Positions 47,501 to 57,532 of a DNA stretch of 64,000 nt are shown here, in pieces. The position numbers and the translations under genes were made by a program. The notes under the pieces were generated by a model. The model had not been told where the DNA came from. It searched no databases and saw only the letters and a list, made by a program, of their open reading frames with translations. The stretch comes from Apoderus coryli (Eukaryota; Arthropoda; Insecta; Coleoptera; Attelabidae): the NCBI GenBank assembly GCA_911728435.2, contig OU452201.1, positions 11,284,001 to 11,348,000 on the forward strand, written 5' to 3'. Each line of letters starts with the position of its first letter. Positions within the stretch are counted from its first letter, which is position 1.

Positions 47501-50176
47501 AAACAATCTATCACATTTTTAATTCAAAATCTTGGATGGATTTAAATACATTATTATTTTCTAAAGATTGATAATCGAAATAAGAAATTCTGGAATAAGT
47601 ATGATTTTATTAAGATTCCGTAAAGTTGTTACAGTGTGCTAAAAAATAAACTACAACGCCATTAGGCAAAATTTGCTCACTGCTTGTATATGGTTTATAT
47701 AATCAAATAAATTGCATAATAATTGCTGTTGTTAAATTGGTGGAAAAATTGCTTTATTTAAATTGCTAATGTATGTAGGCAGGCAATTAATAATTAACTA
47801 CAGATTTGGCCGTGAAATTATATCATTCGGGCGTCCTTGAACTAGAACTTTGTTGTATTTCATTGTTATTACTATTATTTTTAGTTTTTTTTTCTCTTAA
47901 TGATATGATATTTTTAATATCATAATTTTTTTTGTGATACTGACAATTAAATAGCTGTTTTAATTACAATTTTGATTATATTATTGTAAATGAGTTTAAC
48001 TTTTGTTGCACGCTAGTTAAAAGTATAATTAATACTCAAATATATGAACAAATAATAATAAGCTGTACATAATGGACAAAAAATACAAGAGTAAGTATAA
48101 CTACTGATTTCATGCATTCAGCTTATCACTTATCTATCCTCTTACTCTTATTCGATATACTAAACTAGTGATAGTCATATTTACAAAATATGTTTTCAAT
48201 ATAATTAAATAATGGATGTAGGAAAATTTATACAAAAATTGCTTCGGTCATTCCGTACGACCTATCGATTATCTTCAACTTAACCCTATAAAGAGATAAC
48301 CCTAACGTATTTTTCTTGTTTAGTAGCAAACTACCATGAAAAAGTTGGTAATATATGGTTGGAATGTAAGATCATTTGTTAAAAGTTTTACAGATTTTAG
48401 ACGGTATCGCTATAAATGATTAAAATTCACATATGTAGTAGACCGGAGTCAAATTTTGAATATAAGATCTTTTTTATATACACTGGAACATTATGGATAA
48501 AAAGTAAAATGTGGAATGGATTTGGAGTTCATCGAGCTGACCATATAATATCTAAATATGGTATACAATATAACAATAATTGTTTCATCATATAACTAAT
48601 GAATACCACCAGATCGTGTAACAAGTATTGTTGGACCATTACTTGATATATTATTTAGCCATTAATCTTTCACCTTATAATAGGACACAGGGTACATACC
48701 TATTAACTTGGTAATGTATCGTTTAAGAAGTCATACAAATTTGAAGTATTTTATGTACCTCTAAAATTCGAAAATAAAAACGCCTGTATTTCATGTTGAA
48801 ACAAAAAAAATAGTAAAGCTGTAATTTGACTAGTTCCAGATTGATTGTTCATGCAAGGTTTCGTGTTTACTACCTCTATTATCAAGTTAAAATCATTATT
48901 CTAAATAAAGACTTGTCATTTACGTAAGTGAGAATTATTGGTTTTGAATATTTTCTGAACTTTTATTAATTTGCCTTCACGAACTTCTTGAATTCCATCT
49001 TTTTTAATTGACAATAATTTCATCCAACTTGTTGAAGTTTTAGTTAAGACATGACATGGGTTTCTTTAAGCCAATAATTATTTTATGAAGTTTGAATTAA
49101 GTTATTCGAAAACCTATTTCATAATAAAATGAATTTATTAGTGAAGAATTTAAACGGTTCTAAAGTAATAATGAACTTAAGTATAAGGAATTCAACGTAA
49201 AATTTGAATTAACTTCAAAATAAAAATAGTGTAATTCGAATTAACGTTGTATCAATTCTTGAAATCCTAATATTTTTATAAGATGCGTTTAGGTATTTTA
49301 CTTCTAACTAAACATTATTGAAAATAAAAAGAAACAAAAGGAATTTTCGTTCGTAAATTATTTGCTGTAGAAATAATTTCGTAACATAGCGGACTAAATT
49401 AGTGGCTTTACATAAACCGGGGTTTTGGGTAAATTAGCAAAGCCCCAATTACATTGCTATGCAATTCGATTGAGGCTTAGGCGACAAATTCGTTTTGCTC
49501 TTATTGAGCTTGTAAAATACCATAGGCATACCCAACAACTAAATATCCACTGCTTTATGTATATTGAGGCATCCAACCAGCGCAGCGGAGACAAGCAAAT
49601 CCAATAAGTCGTCGATCTTAAGTTGCAAATTATAATAAACAACAAGTTCGTGGATGAAATGGTCTGGTAGATCACGCTTTTGTGAAATTACGAATTGCTT
49701 TATTATTTTTCTGCTGTAATAAAAAAGGAAAAATATCAAATTTAGGGCTTAATATTATTTTGGTTCCGCTTAATTAAAAATTATTCATTCTTCACGTCGT
49801 AAAGGTTGGCGACCTGTTCTACTAAACACGCATTATTATTTATTGAATGTTGCGGTTTCAGATAATCTGAGAAAATGATAGATCTAGTGTCAAACAGAAG
49901 CCAGTTGAATTAAAAAAATAAGTTTTATCACTTTTTTCATTGAAGATGTTAATAGTGAAATATTGTTTTCATTCATTCTTAGCGTTAAATAAATATATTT
50001 TTAATAATACAAAATTCAAATGATGTAATTGAAAAAACTCTACTATTAAAATGCTGTTTTACTAGTACGCATATTTGATTATTTAATAATTCTTGTTTCA
50101 GTTGCGAGCCAGATCTGTGACAGCATGGAGGCATACCGGAGAACACCGAGGTGAACTGTCTGTATTTTGTTGGTGA
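23525..50176 (+). CDS. Ser-rich 260-aa protein, FAM53-like motif (tentative)
   Basis: Six exons join in phase: 23525-23590, 23991-24060, 34044-34257, 35833-35965, 38715-38939, 50102-50176 (TGA), giving 260 aa. The start is the first ATG after an in-frame stop. Seen in the protein: a basic N terminus (MLKFLTHKLRTHS), an acidic run DEDHDSGTESDEE (24-36), a Ser/Pro- and acid-rich middle, LPEKRKWSQVG (103-113), a basic patch SPRKRSKHTRHAH, RPYLDFEKMQQ (226-236) and a C terminus ending ELSVFCW. No catalytic domain, signal peptide or membrane helix is visible; most of it should be disordered and it is likely nuclear. The RPxLDxxKM block recalls vertebrate FAM53/simplet proteins, from memory only, so the family is a hypothesis. 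Introns of 10 and 11 kb are full of mobile elements. Confidence 0.72.
24061..26157. other. Intron sequence, no feature
   Basis: First 2 kb of the 10-kb intron. ACCCTGTAT-type words near 25075 and 25200 resemble ends of small MITEs, but complete elements cannot be delimited. No exon recognised. Confidence 0.4.
26158..26262. repeat. Direct repeats around a 20-bp palindrome
   Basis: ATAGAGAGATATGGTGTCCT (about 26158) is repeated as ATAGAGAGATGTGGTAGTTC (about 26227), each followed by an A-rich run and AATAACGTC. Between them lies the perfect palindrome TATTAACGTTAACGTTAATA (26197-26216). No known element family could be assigned. Confidence 0.6.
26853..27152 (+). pseudogene. Possible PIF/Harbinger transposase relic
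   Basis: The frame contains YIIRKGFASLNVQATFAT, close to the HARBI1-type block that usually reads YxNRKGxxSxNVQAxC, which precedes the second catalytic Asp region. The continuation (VVAKWPGSxHDS in the family) is not preserved; only a loose DESSDIVSFLL-like tail follows. There is no start, no complete domain and no flanking repeats. It is a decayed fragment at best. Confidence 0.45.
27153..29254. other. Intron sequence, AT-rich, no gene
   Basis: From about 28000 to 28900 the sequence is very AT-rich and dominated by A on the plus strand, close to low complexity. At 27843-27875 ATAATAATAATAAAAGCC followed by TTTATTTTAACTGG looks like the 3' tail of a minus-strand LINE, but no coding part follows. 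Confidence 0.4.
29366..29904 (-). pseudogene. LINE reverse transcriptase fragment, second family
   Basis: Minus strand, in order: VGKQLGIYLRDHHILSPTQS, GFKEHHGTTTAIL, the palm motif LILLDYSKAFDTLDHK, then in another frame KGVPEGSVLGPLLFSIYTAD and a degenerate version of the catalytic YADD box (HQFAEFDG). This matches the RT core of jockey/CR1-type LINEs, but the wording differs from the two copies at 14776 and 40449, so it is another family. A frameshift joins the two parts near 29600. The 5' side stops where the small MITE begins at 29905. Confidence 0.85.
29905..30070. mobile_element. 166-bp MITE with TACAGGGTG ends
   Basis: The left end reads TACAGGGTGTCTCATTGGGA (29905). The right end on the opposite strand reads TACAGGGTGGGGAACCAAAT (30070), and both continue through GGAACCAAATC. 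The two halves are nearly complementary throughout, including AACTATACAT. TA sits at both tips and may be the target duplication. It abuts the LINE fragment. Confidence 0.7.
30071..31273. other. Intron sequence, no gene supported
   Basis: Ordinary AT-rich intron DNA. A 105-codon open stretch (30257-30574) is hydrophobic and T-driven in composition, without any recognisable domain. Confidence 0.35.
32022..32075 (+). repeat. tRNA-like SINE head
   Basis: TAGTCGTGGGTGCTGGCA resembles a pol III A box region, and GGTTCGGATTCC at about 32059 matches the B box GGTTCGANTCC. Acceptor-stem pairing is absent, so this is not a functional tRNA gene. It lies in the core of the TIR element at 31274-32390. 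Confidence 0.45.
32116..32151. repeat. Perfect 36-bp palindrome
   Basis: AGGAAGGAAGGAAATAAT (32116-32133) is followed without a spacer by its exact complement (32134-32151). A pyrimidine-only tract (TCCTCTTCTCTCTCTCTCCC, from 32149) continues on the right. Confidence 0.85.
32655..32881 (+). pseudogene. Tc1-like transposase relic, copy a
   Basis: Frame one gives NFWQRVIFSD, the block with the first catalytic Asp. After a frameshift the DNA encodes DGHHMVWRRPNVEFKQENLC and VTVKHDSRIL then a stop, typical of the Tc1 stretch between the first and second catalytic Asp. The sequence then jumps to a 3' non-coding part (32777-32881) that is repeated inverted at 37388-37490. The rest of the transposase is deleted. 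Confidence 0.7.
33859..33924 (+). repeat. tRNA-like SINE, copy 1
   Basis: 66 bp with a D-arm-like TGGCGTCATTAATAGAGC, an anticodon-arm-like TTCGCCTCGTATGCGGAA, and a B box GGGTTCGAATCTC, ending TCTGGCA and followed by a T run. It aligns base for base in length with the copy at 35007. The 5' acceptor strand does not pair with the 3' end, so a tRNA-derived repeat is more likely than a working tRNA. Confidence 0.6.
35007..35072 (+). repeat. tRNA-like SINE, copy 2
   Basis: 66 bp related to 33859-33924, with TTGGCGTCATCGACAGAGC, an anticodon-like stem TGCGC/GCGCA around loop TTCGCAT, and B box AGGTTCGAATCCC, ending CTCTGGCA. A long T run follows, as in copy 1, and similarity continues into the TTTTTCTAATTTTTAG region. 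It lacks the 5' acceptor strand. Confidence 0.6.
35073..35832. other. Intron sequence, no feature
   Basis: Last part of the intron between exons 3 and 4 of the 260-aa gene. Nothing recognised apart from the splice acceptor TTCTTATTAG at 35823-35832. Confidence 0.4.
36340..36524. repeat. Truncated relative of the MITE at 22469
   Basis: TTTTGGGCCAAAAACATTCAAA and then ATACAGGGTGTTCCATTTGA with GATATCAACTTCCGGTATAA match, in the same order, the segment 22340-22520. The copy ends right after CCGGTATAA, so the second hairpin arm and the right end are missing. Confidence 0.55.
36525..38714. other. Intron sequence between exons 4 and 5
   Basis: Apart from the Tc1-like relic described separately, I see no gene, exon or delimited repeat in this AT-rich 2.2 kb. 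Confidence 0.35.
37388..37560 (-). pseudogene. Tc1-like relic, copy b (inverted)
   Basis: 37388-37490 read on the minus strand matches 32777-32881: AGAATATT, ATAGTTTTTCTTAGATTAAT, AAAATGAA, GATCTATCAAATTAGATAAT. Upstream on the minus strand a short frame GKALEHGGRIL ends in TAA at the place where copy a ends VKHDSRIL. The minus-strand continuation CTCAAGTGGGTGGCACTTTT (below 37388) may be the element's terminal repeat. Confidence 0.6.
38940..40448. other. Intron sequence, no gene
   Basis: Start of the 11-kb last intron. The stretch 39850-40140 is a little richer in G and C and may be an old insertion, but no product or ends can be named. Confidence 0.35.
40449..41895 (-). mobile_element. 5'-truncated LINE, copy 2
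   Basis: Minus-strand LINE of the same family as 14776-16145. The 3' UTR is homologous and the tail is an (ATT)n tract, seen on the plus strand as GATAATAATAATAATAATTG at 40449. The RT starts within the fingers region (KLKNKFTSGPDEIPSF). The 5' half with the endonuclease is missing. Confidence 0.85.
40576..41893 (-). pseudogene. LINE reverse transcriptase, frameshifted and internally deleted
   Basis: The order is SGPDEIPSFF, VCPIFKSDDRACICNYRPIS, NQHGFIGGRSTLTDLS, the palm motif YTDFAKAFDRINH, and SSGVPQGSNLDPLLFLIFIN. The frame breaks exactly at the catalytic box, where the next frame resumes ADDMKIF near 41172. Compared with copy 1, the C-terminal region lacks about 75 residues between YVRSKLEYCSFIL and KIDCAELLQKL (junction near 40780) and a further short piece after VPRQNSRS. 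Both deletions keep the frame. It cannot make a working enzyme. Confidence 0.87.
41896..43809. other. Intron sequence, no gene supported
   Basis: AT-rich. The part from about 43000 to 43260 is of more balanced composition, and its minus strand reads fragments such as SPTTKQWLETHHPEQDVAG, which could be a decayed mobile-element protein, but no family is recognised. Confidence 0.35.
43810..45123 (-). mobile_element. mariner-family transposon, full length but dead
   Basis: A 1314-bp element flanked by TA (43808-43809 and 45124-45125). The inverted ends run about 32 bp: CGAGGCATGTTTTTTAAGAA at 43810 and, on the opposite strand, CGAGGCACGTTTTTTTAGTA at 45123. Both continue into GTACCGTTTTG. One minus-strand transposase gene fills most of it. 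Size, TA duplication and coding content are those of a typical mariner. It sits in the last intron of the 260-aa gene, antisense to it. Confidence 0.93.
43909..44969 (-). pseudogene. mariner transposase with frameshifts and a stop
   Basis: The start MPPTIVSPADCEVRAVIRFL is at 44969. The helix-turn-helix region includes GRTNVHDEERSGRPSVVN. A small deletion near 44745 shifts the frame; the next frame goes on LVQKVEEKVRENRRFTISSM to SRWVR and a stop near 44606. A third frame holds the catalytic domain: first Asp in VTGDETWVAYVTP, second in LLHDNARPH, third in PPYSPDLAPSDYHLFLH, the D,D34D pattern of mariner. A further shift near 44075 precedes the tail YDKCLNIHGNYVEK and its TAG at 43909-43911. 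All three catalytic Asp codons survive, but at least three lesions inactivate the gene. Confidence 0.92.
45126..49460. other. Intron sequence, no gene
   Basis: About 4.3 kb of AT-rich intron. Words such as ACAGGGTTATTC (46363), ACAGGGTGTTTCAAAAAGAC (46882) and GGGTGTCCCAATATAG (47281) look like ends of several small MITEs; none has both ends clearly paired. No exon recognised. Confidence 0.35.
49461..49560 (-). repeat. Foldback MITE family, degenerate fragment (copy 3)
   Basis: GACAAATTCGTTTTGCTCTTATT, then AAAATACCATAGGCATACCC and AACTAAATATC, line up with 18880-18945 of copy 2 (GACGAATTCGTTTCGCTCTTATT, then AGTACCATAGTCGTTGCCC). Neither end of the element is preserved. Confidence 0.6.
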
Positions 50177-53100
50177 GACAAGCTTAAAGGGCGGCCAGTG
50201 TCGCCCTGTAACCTATCGAAAAGTCCACCCCATATGGGTAGTTTACCATCGTTATGGCCAGAATGTAGCCAATCAACTTCGACGGATCCTTCATAAAATG
50301 TTAGGGCCGACCAAATAACAAATATATATATATATATATATATAGAAAAGAAATATAAATTATAATATAAAAAGAAGTGATAATGAAAAGATTATTATAG
50401 TTTGACTATTCAAGGTATTTAACTCCATTATATTTGTATTTTTCTAATTTTATTATTATATGATCTAAAATGCAGTTAAATATCTTGAAAAGTGCAGTTG
50501 TGGCTTGTGGGTATTACAAATATTAACAACACATAGTGTATAATATTGTTTCTAGATTTTTTTTGCTGTAGATAATGTGGTTATATTTTAACAATTATTA
50601 TTATATTACTTATGAAGGCTTTTTATTTTAGTTCATCTAAGTCTGCAATAGAATTAAATTTAAGTTTACGAAAAATATAATATAATCGTTTTTGTTATTT
50701 ATACGGAGAGTTTTATAATGTGTTAATATATTTCAAAAATTAGGTAAATATTTGAAGGTCTCGACTTAATAAAATTGTTTTAAAACAGTTTTTTGCCCTT
50801 TGTTCTTACATGCTTTTTAGTCGCGAGGACTTGGGTTCGGTTACAATAATTCTTCGAAATGTTTTTGGCAACTGTTTGAATTGTGTTCGGTGTGGGATTG
50901 GAATAAGGAAGCTGATTTTTTGACGTATGAATTGGAGCTGTAAACAAGATCTGAGTAAATATTCAAAATCGTCAATCAATGTTAGTCTTTCATCTTTGAC
51001 CTCTGATCGAAAATGAATGATGTTCAATAACACAATATTTTATTTAGACTGGCATTTATTTTTGGCTCCATAATCATATGCTAATTTTCTTTTTGACGGG
51101 AGATTTCAACTGAATACTATTAACTAATGTAAATCTGACTTTATTTATTATTTGTTTCCTAATTTGCAACGATATCGTAGCTATCTATTTCTAAGAACCT
51201 AATCAAGATTGTATTTATATTATCAATCATGCCAATTTAAAAAAATTGTTTTAAAATAATGAAATATATATTATTAGTTTTATGTTAAATAAACGTAATG
51301 ACCAAATCTAAAAAAGTGCTCAAAATTCTTTTTATATCAAACTCTGCGTATAACTAAGTAATTGTACATTTTTATAATAAACATCGGGTTTGATTTAATA
51401 ATTTTAACATAGTTTCTAATATCTTAACATGTGTGATAGACACAAAAAATGAAGCCTAGTCATAGGCAATATATTGTTACTATAAAATAAATATTTCAGA
51501 AATAATAGTATAATAAAATAGTTTTAGTCAAATAACTCAAGGGATAATAATGATCTCGTTTCGGTATAAAGAAAGAGTACTTTTACTATACTCTGACAAG
51601 TAATAATTAATATAATAATTATCATTAATGCTAGTTTATTTCATATTTTGTTGATTAATTTGCCATAAGACAAAATATTGTACAATTAACATGGTGGAAA
51701 ATGTGTTTGTGTTGCAGAATAGCCAAGAATTAAGTTCTTCATATTTTTTATTATTTTGATTAAGTTATCTGATTTTACGAGGGCATTTTTTTATAGTTTA
51801 TTTGCCCAAATGAACACTTAGTTTCTGCATTGCACCAACAACAAATTATTCTAGCTCAGACCAACATTCCATTTTTGACAACTCCCAATTGCCGATTTAG
51901 AAAACTTGTAGTGGTCCAAAAGATTCGATATAGTTTTCGACGATTTCTTCTGAGTATCGTACAGTTTGACAATCTAATCATCGTTCAATTATATCTCTTC
52001 TCGTCATTTCCAATTAATTACGACCTTTGCATTTGATCACATTTAATTTCACAAATTGTGGATCTTTCTGTTTCAACTCATATTCTAAATGAACGAATTT
52101 TTGATTAAATTTTTGATGTGCCCAGTTGTATTTTTTTATCTTTATTAAACAAAACATTTCTTGGACTGATTTTGCTTTCAGCTTCTCGATCTGTTTATAG
52201 AATATAGCTTTTTTATTTTCTGATTCTATACGCATTGTGGATAAATATATTTTAGCGTTTTATGCATCCTAAACTCCAGTTCTTCGCAGGATCGGCCTTA
52301 CACGAATCAATTATCGCTAATAAAAAGGAATTTCCTTGTATAACATTGAAAATGCCTTGTAAATATAACTTTTTACTTTCCTGACACAGAAAGTAAAAAA
52401 CGTGTGCCGCGCAATCTGCTTTGTTTAGAGCAATTCGTCATAACCCGAATAAAAGAAGCTCTCGTAAATTTAATTTTTCTATTTTCATTAGTATTAATAC
52501 TTTAATAGGTTTTTCTAATCAAATGTTTGAATATAAAGCAAAGGTATAGGCCCTTTCTTTTGGATGCATTTAAAAAAAAATGCCAAGAAATTTGGATGTT
52601 TTCCATTCAATTTTATTATACTCAACTGAATAATGCAGTCAAATTCAAAAGCAAATATAAGATTACATTTCTATTATTTACATAGTTTAATCCCAATAAT
52701 AGGTATAAAGTGAATAGAATTTAGGTCAATCTAATTTCTAAATTGAAATTTGATTGAGGCTAATATGTCTATCACTAGTAGAATTTGACATATTAATATT
52801 GAAAATAAATGGTTTTGAAAATTATGTTATTATAATTAATAGACCATAGAAAACGTATAAAATATTAACAATATTTTGCTAGGTACCTCGACTATTTCTC
52901 AAAGGAAGTCATTAATTTTGTTTTTTTTTGGAGTGACACATCACATTATTAAATCTTAATTGAATAAATACTTGATATTATGGTATAAAAAAGAGGGAAA
53001 ATATTGCAATTTATATACGGGAATATGTATTAACAGACACGTATATCTTATTTATTCTATATTCTCAAAAATTGGATTCATTTAATTTATAAAAAATCAT

Positions 53101-56100
53101 GCGACGGAGTCATTAAAGTGCTCAAAAAAGCATGAAAAACGAGTTGAGAGAATGATATACGATACATAATATTGTGCAATTACTAAATAATATTAATTAT
53201 GGACGAATGAAGCTCTTCACTATGTGTGTGTGTCAGTTCAACAAAAATTTATCGAAAAGTTGAATGTTAGTCTTATTGCTTGGAGACTTTGTTATTCTTT
53301 CTGAAACTGAATAATTTCAGAAACGTGACTTTTTCGTTATTTCTTGGCAATTTCATAAACATTTGTGTATATTTATTTAATTATGGAGACATCACACACC
53401 GCCTAAGCAACTGCCTTGTTCAAATTAAAAATTGTCTACAAAAAACAACTGCCCTATTAAAAAAATAATTTATTATTAAACTGTATAAATCAAATTGTAT
53501 CATATTTTGTAATTGTATAGAAAAAAAAACGAGATTTATGATTCATTATGTAGCACTCCTATAATATGACAGCATTTACGAGAAATTGCACTCCTGCACA
53601 ATTGTCGCTTAACTTAAAATTTTAAATTCGTGTAAACATCTTAGTTTTAAATTGACTTCGATATCCTATATTCAGATTATAGTAACAGATTCCGCATGCA
53701 ATTTATATAAAAATTAAATAACCATGTCGTGAATCACGTATGCTGAAATTACAGAATACATTTGTATTTTTTTTTTTTTTTTGAAACAATCTGTATATTT
53801 ATATAGAATATCAACGTTACCTGCAAAAGCAATTTTTTAACAAAAAAACTGTTTTATCGAAAATGACCGTATGCTGTTGATCGGCAAGAGGTCAAATTGA
53901 AGAAGTCAAGTCAAAACTGATGCATTAATTTTCTAAAATTGTTGAAAATACGATGTTTTACAGGTTTTTAAAATTGCAGGCGATGAGACAGGAGTGTAAG
54001 TGTATTTAAATAACATCAATTATTAAAATTGTACAACAATTAAGTTACAGAATTTTTATTACGTCATATTGTTACTAATTTTTCGTGAACAAGTAAAATG
54101 AAACATTGTGGAAAAAAACAAAAAAAAAAAAAACATCGTGTTGGTGTTAGAAAAAGGACATTTTAACAAATTGAACATTTTAAAATTGTGTGCAAGCGCG
54201 AGAGTGGAGTTTTTGATGGTCACATGTGTATGCAATTATCATAGAAATGTAGATGTAAGTTGTATTAATAATACTTTCTGAAAGTATGTGTTGGGTTACA
54301 AAACAATGATCTTGTCAGCATAGCCAGTGATATTATTTTTTAGTTTTGATAGACAAGAAAAAGTGAAAAAAATGTATATTGTGTATAATTTAAAGAGCTT
54401 CGATAATGGTTCTGTTCAAACTATTGTTTCTAGTTTAAAATTATTATAATATATGTACTTAAGTTCTAGAACCAGGAATGCCTTATTCATGAACAGTTGC
54501 GTACACAACAGTCGTTTATTGGTTCACAAAATTTCATTAAATTCACCTTAAAGCTTTGTTAAATTTTCTTAACAACTTATCCTCAATTAATCTCAAAATT
54601 AAGAAGCTCTTTAAAATACATATTTGATTATCCATATAGGAAAATTTGATCTTTGGGAAGTGTAATCTATTTAATTTCTTTTTAGCAAAAATTGTTAGTA
54701 TCTGTGTTGCAAAAGTGGCAGGCAAATGTACTCGCTTTACCTATACCTGGTTTTTGTTGCAAATGCAGCCTAAAATAGTTTTTTTTAAGTATTTTCTTAA
54801 TAAAAAAAGGGGAAATTTCAATGTATAGGTAAGGTCATTACTAAAGATACTAATAATACAAAGTAATTTAAACACAAAATTATTTCTATTTCATTATATG
54901 TACGGACAAAAATTCCTTTTGCAATTTATTATGTTATTATATTTAGAATAAGTGTATTATTAATACATATATTTACCGTGCTAGTCCCTCGTGTCTTTTG
55001 ACAAGTTTTAATTAAAATAAACTTTGTACCGTCATCTATGACTATTACGTCACTTGTTACGACTAGTTGAAAAGCCTACATCCGTTTATTTTCACCCTCC
55101 AAATTTCATTATTTTAAATATAACGGTTCAAAAGATACAAGGGTGAGGGGACTTTTGACTAGCACGGTATATTAAGAAACACACAAACAAACTTAATTCT
55201 GTTCTATTTCTCGATACCGGGGCCACGCCAATTTTGTAACTTTTCTTAAATAGAATAATTAACTGTTCGCCATTGAATATAAAACGAATCTATATGCAAT
55301 CTACCTAGTTATTACAAACTTCGCAAAAAATACATTTTTGAATTACAGGTGCTAATGTATTTTATTATCTAAAAAATATAAAAATAAAAACTTCTATCAA
55401 TTAGTTAAAACCGGACAAGTTGTAATAAATAATATTGACATCATTTTTTATACAATGGAAATTAACTTCGATTGTTGTATTAAAATTACGAGTTTAACGT
55501 CGAAACATTTATGGAAAACAACGGTTCGGCAGTACCTACATTGCTTTATTTTACAATTAGCGTAGTTTCCTTATAATAACGCCTCTTCAAATGTCTTCTT
55601 TACCCATGTTCTTGAAGGTAACAATTTGAACAGAATTATAAATTGTTTGTGTGCAACCGGAATCAGTATGATATTTAAAAAAGGATTTATTTGAACCACT
55701 GTGTACAATTATCTTTATTGATCAAATATAAATAAACAGTACCTAAACTATACATTACATAGAATGGATTTCATATTTTTTATCGGATTATAGGATTTTT
55801 TTATTATTAAATCTATTATATAACAACGCTTATTGTATAGTTGAGTGATATTAACATAAGTGGTCAGATTAAATGTCTTCCTTGCTCAGATAAAGGTCAC
55901 GTGAACTCAACATTTAGTTAACACTTATCAAGAGTTGGTTATATAATAATCATTTAATAATATTTTTTAAACGTGATATCTTTTAGAATTTGTGCACGTT
56001 TTTGTGCATTTTTTTATGTGAAAGGAGTACAGATATTTTTGAATTTGACATATTAAATTTTTAAGCATAAGTTGACTTAAAGAACTTACTATATTAGCTT

Positions 56101-57532
56101 CTGTTTGTTTCAAACGTATGCATATTTTCTACAAAGTTTAATTCGTTGTTTTGAAACCGAAATGAAGTAAAAAACTCAAGCTCCCTATCCTGCCCTAGTT
56201 TCATACAATTCTTATTTTGAATGAAATCTTAAGATGTTTGTATAAAATGTTCACCCATCTATTAATCATAAACGTCTCACAGACCCGCTGAAATTTTAGA
56301 CTGGTATAGAAATTGTTCTAATCTTGTTGCTATTGCCTGAATATTTTACTGTCATGTTCGAAAATACGGTCTGTAATCCATGATGTTTGTATAAAACTTG
56401 TGATATGAACAAGTAGTCATATAGAAATTCAGAAAAGTTAGTAAAAACTGATTGTTTTTAAAATACGGCATTCATTGTGAATAATTAAATTTCCTAACCT
56501 ATGATCAATTAGGTGCTCCAGACGAAGATATTTTTTTAAATTTAAAATTCCGCTGCATTATGTATATTTTTAGTTAATTATTCACCTTTAATTCATCATA
56601 TATCAGAAAAACAATGTATTCCGAAATATTTCTATATGTCTATTATAATCTTGCACTAAAAATAAATAATGGGGTATTATAACACTTTTTGCACCACTTA
56701 AAAGATTAACTCCGTTATACAAAAAAAAATTAAATATAGTGAATATCAAGTTTTATGTATGTAGCGTTATTAAAACAAAAGAATAGTTGCGTATGAAATA
56801 TTCAGTCTCACATCAACGCCAGAAGTTCATCCTTATGTATCTATAAGTAAAAAATAATAACTATAACGGAATACAAATTAAGAGGTGCAAAAACTCTAAC
56901 ATTAGTTGCAATAATATTAGTTTTTTTATTATATGTTTATGTTTAAAATTTTATTTACTACAATACTTGTCTAAATAAACAAATAAATATTTTATAATCG
57001 TATTGGTTTTTTATTTAAAGCATAATGGGGAGTTTGAAGCCTTTATTTGATACGTAGGTAACGGTCTCCTTTATTTCCGAGTATTTTGGAAACTATAGAA
57101 GAGAGCAGTAACTAAAAAAAAAAATATTATTTTGGACTGAACAAGTGCAGTTGAGTCTTTTTATAGTGGAGTTTTACACTTTTTAGACGATATACTTTAC
57201 TCTCATAATTTTTAAAAGAAGGAATTAACATTTAAATATAGTTAGGTACCAGGCACTTAACTAAATTGATGTGATCATATTTTGTAAATATGAACCAATT
57301 ATTTCACCTTAAAATTTTGACCGGTTCTCAGAATTTCTGTCAATAATTTGTTATGACATTTTAAAACTCAAATTATTTTTCAATTTAAGAAAAATTTAGA
57401 ACAGATCTAATCAAATGATTCTTAAATTATGGCGTATCCTGAAGTGTACAGATATTCCGGAAAACAACCAAAAATTTTCCATTTTTCACAGGAACATGTG
57501 AGTGAAATGTGTAACATTATATTTTTGTTATT
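50177..57532. other. 7.4-kb intergenic region, no gene
   Basis: The first part should hold the 3' UTR of the 260-aa gene. An (AT)n microsatellite lies at 50322-50344. The remainder is AT-rich with long A or T runs (53768, 54118). The 73-codon minus-strand frame at 52014-52235 is Lys-rich and isolated, and is not supported as a gene. AATAAA words are common by composition and cannot be assigned. Confidence 0.4.

Noticed and set aside
52014..52235. 73-codon Lys-rich minus-strand frame
   Set aside because: It reads like a short coiled coil, but A/T-rich codons give Lys, Asn and Ile by chance. It is isolated and has no recognisable relatives or neighbouring exons.
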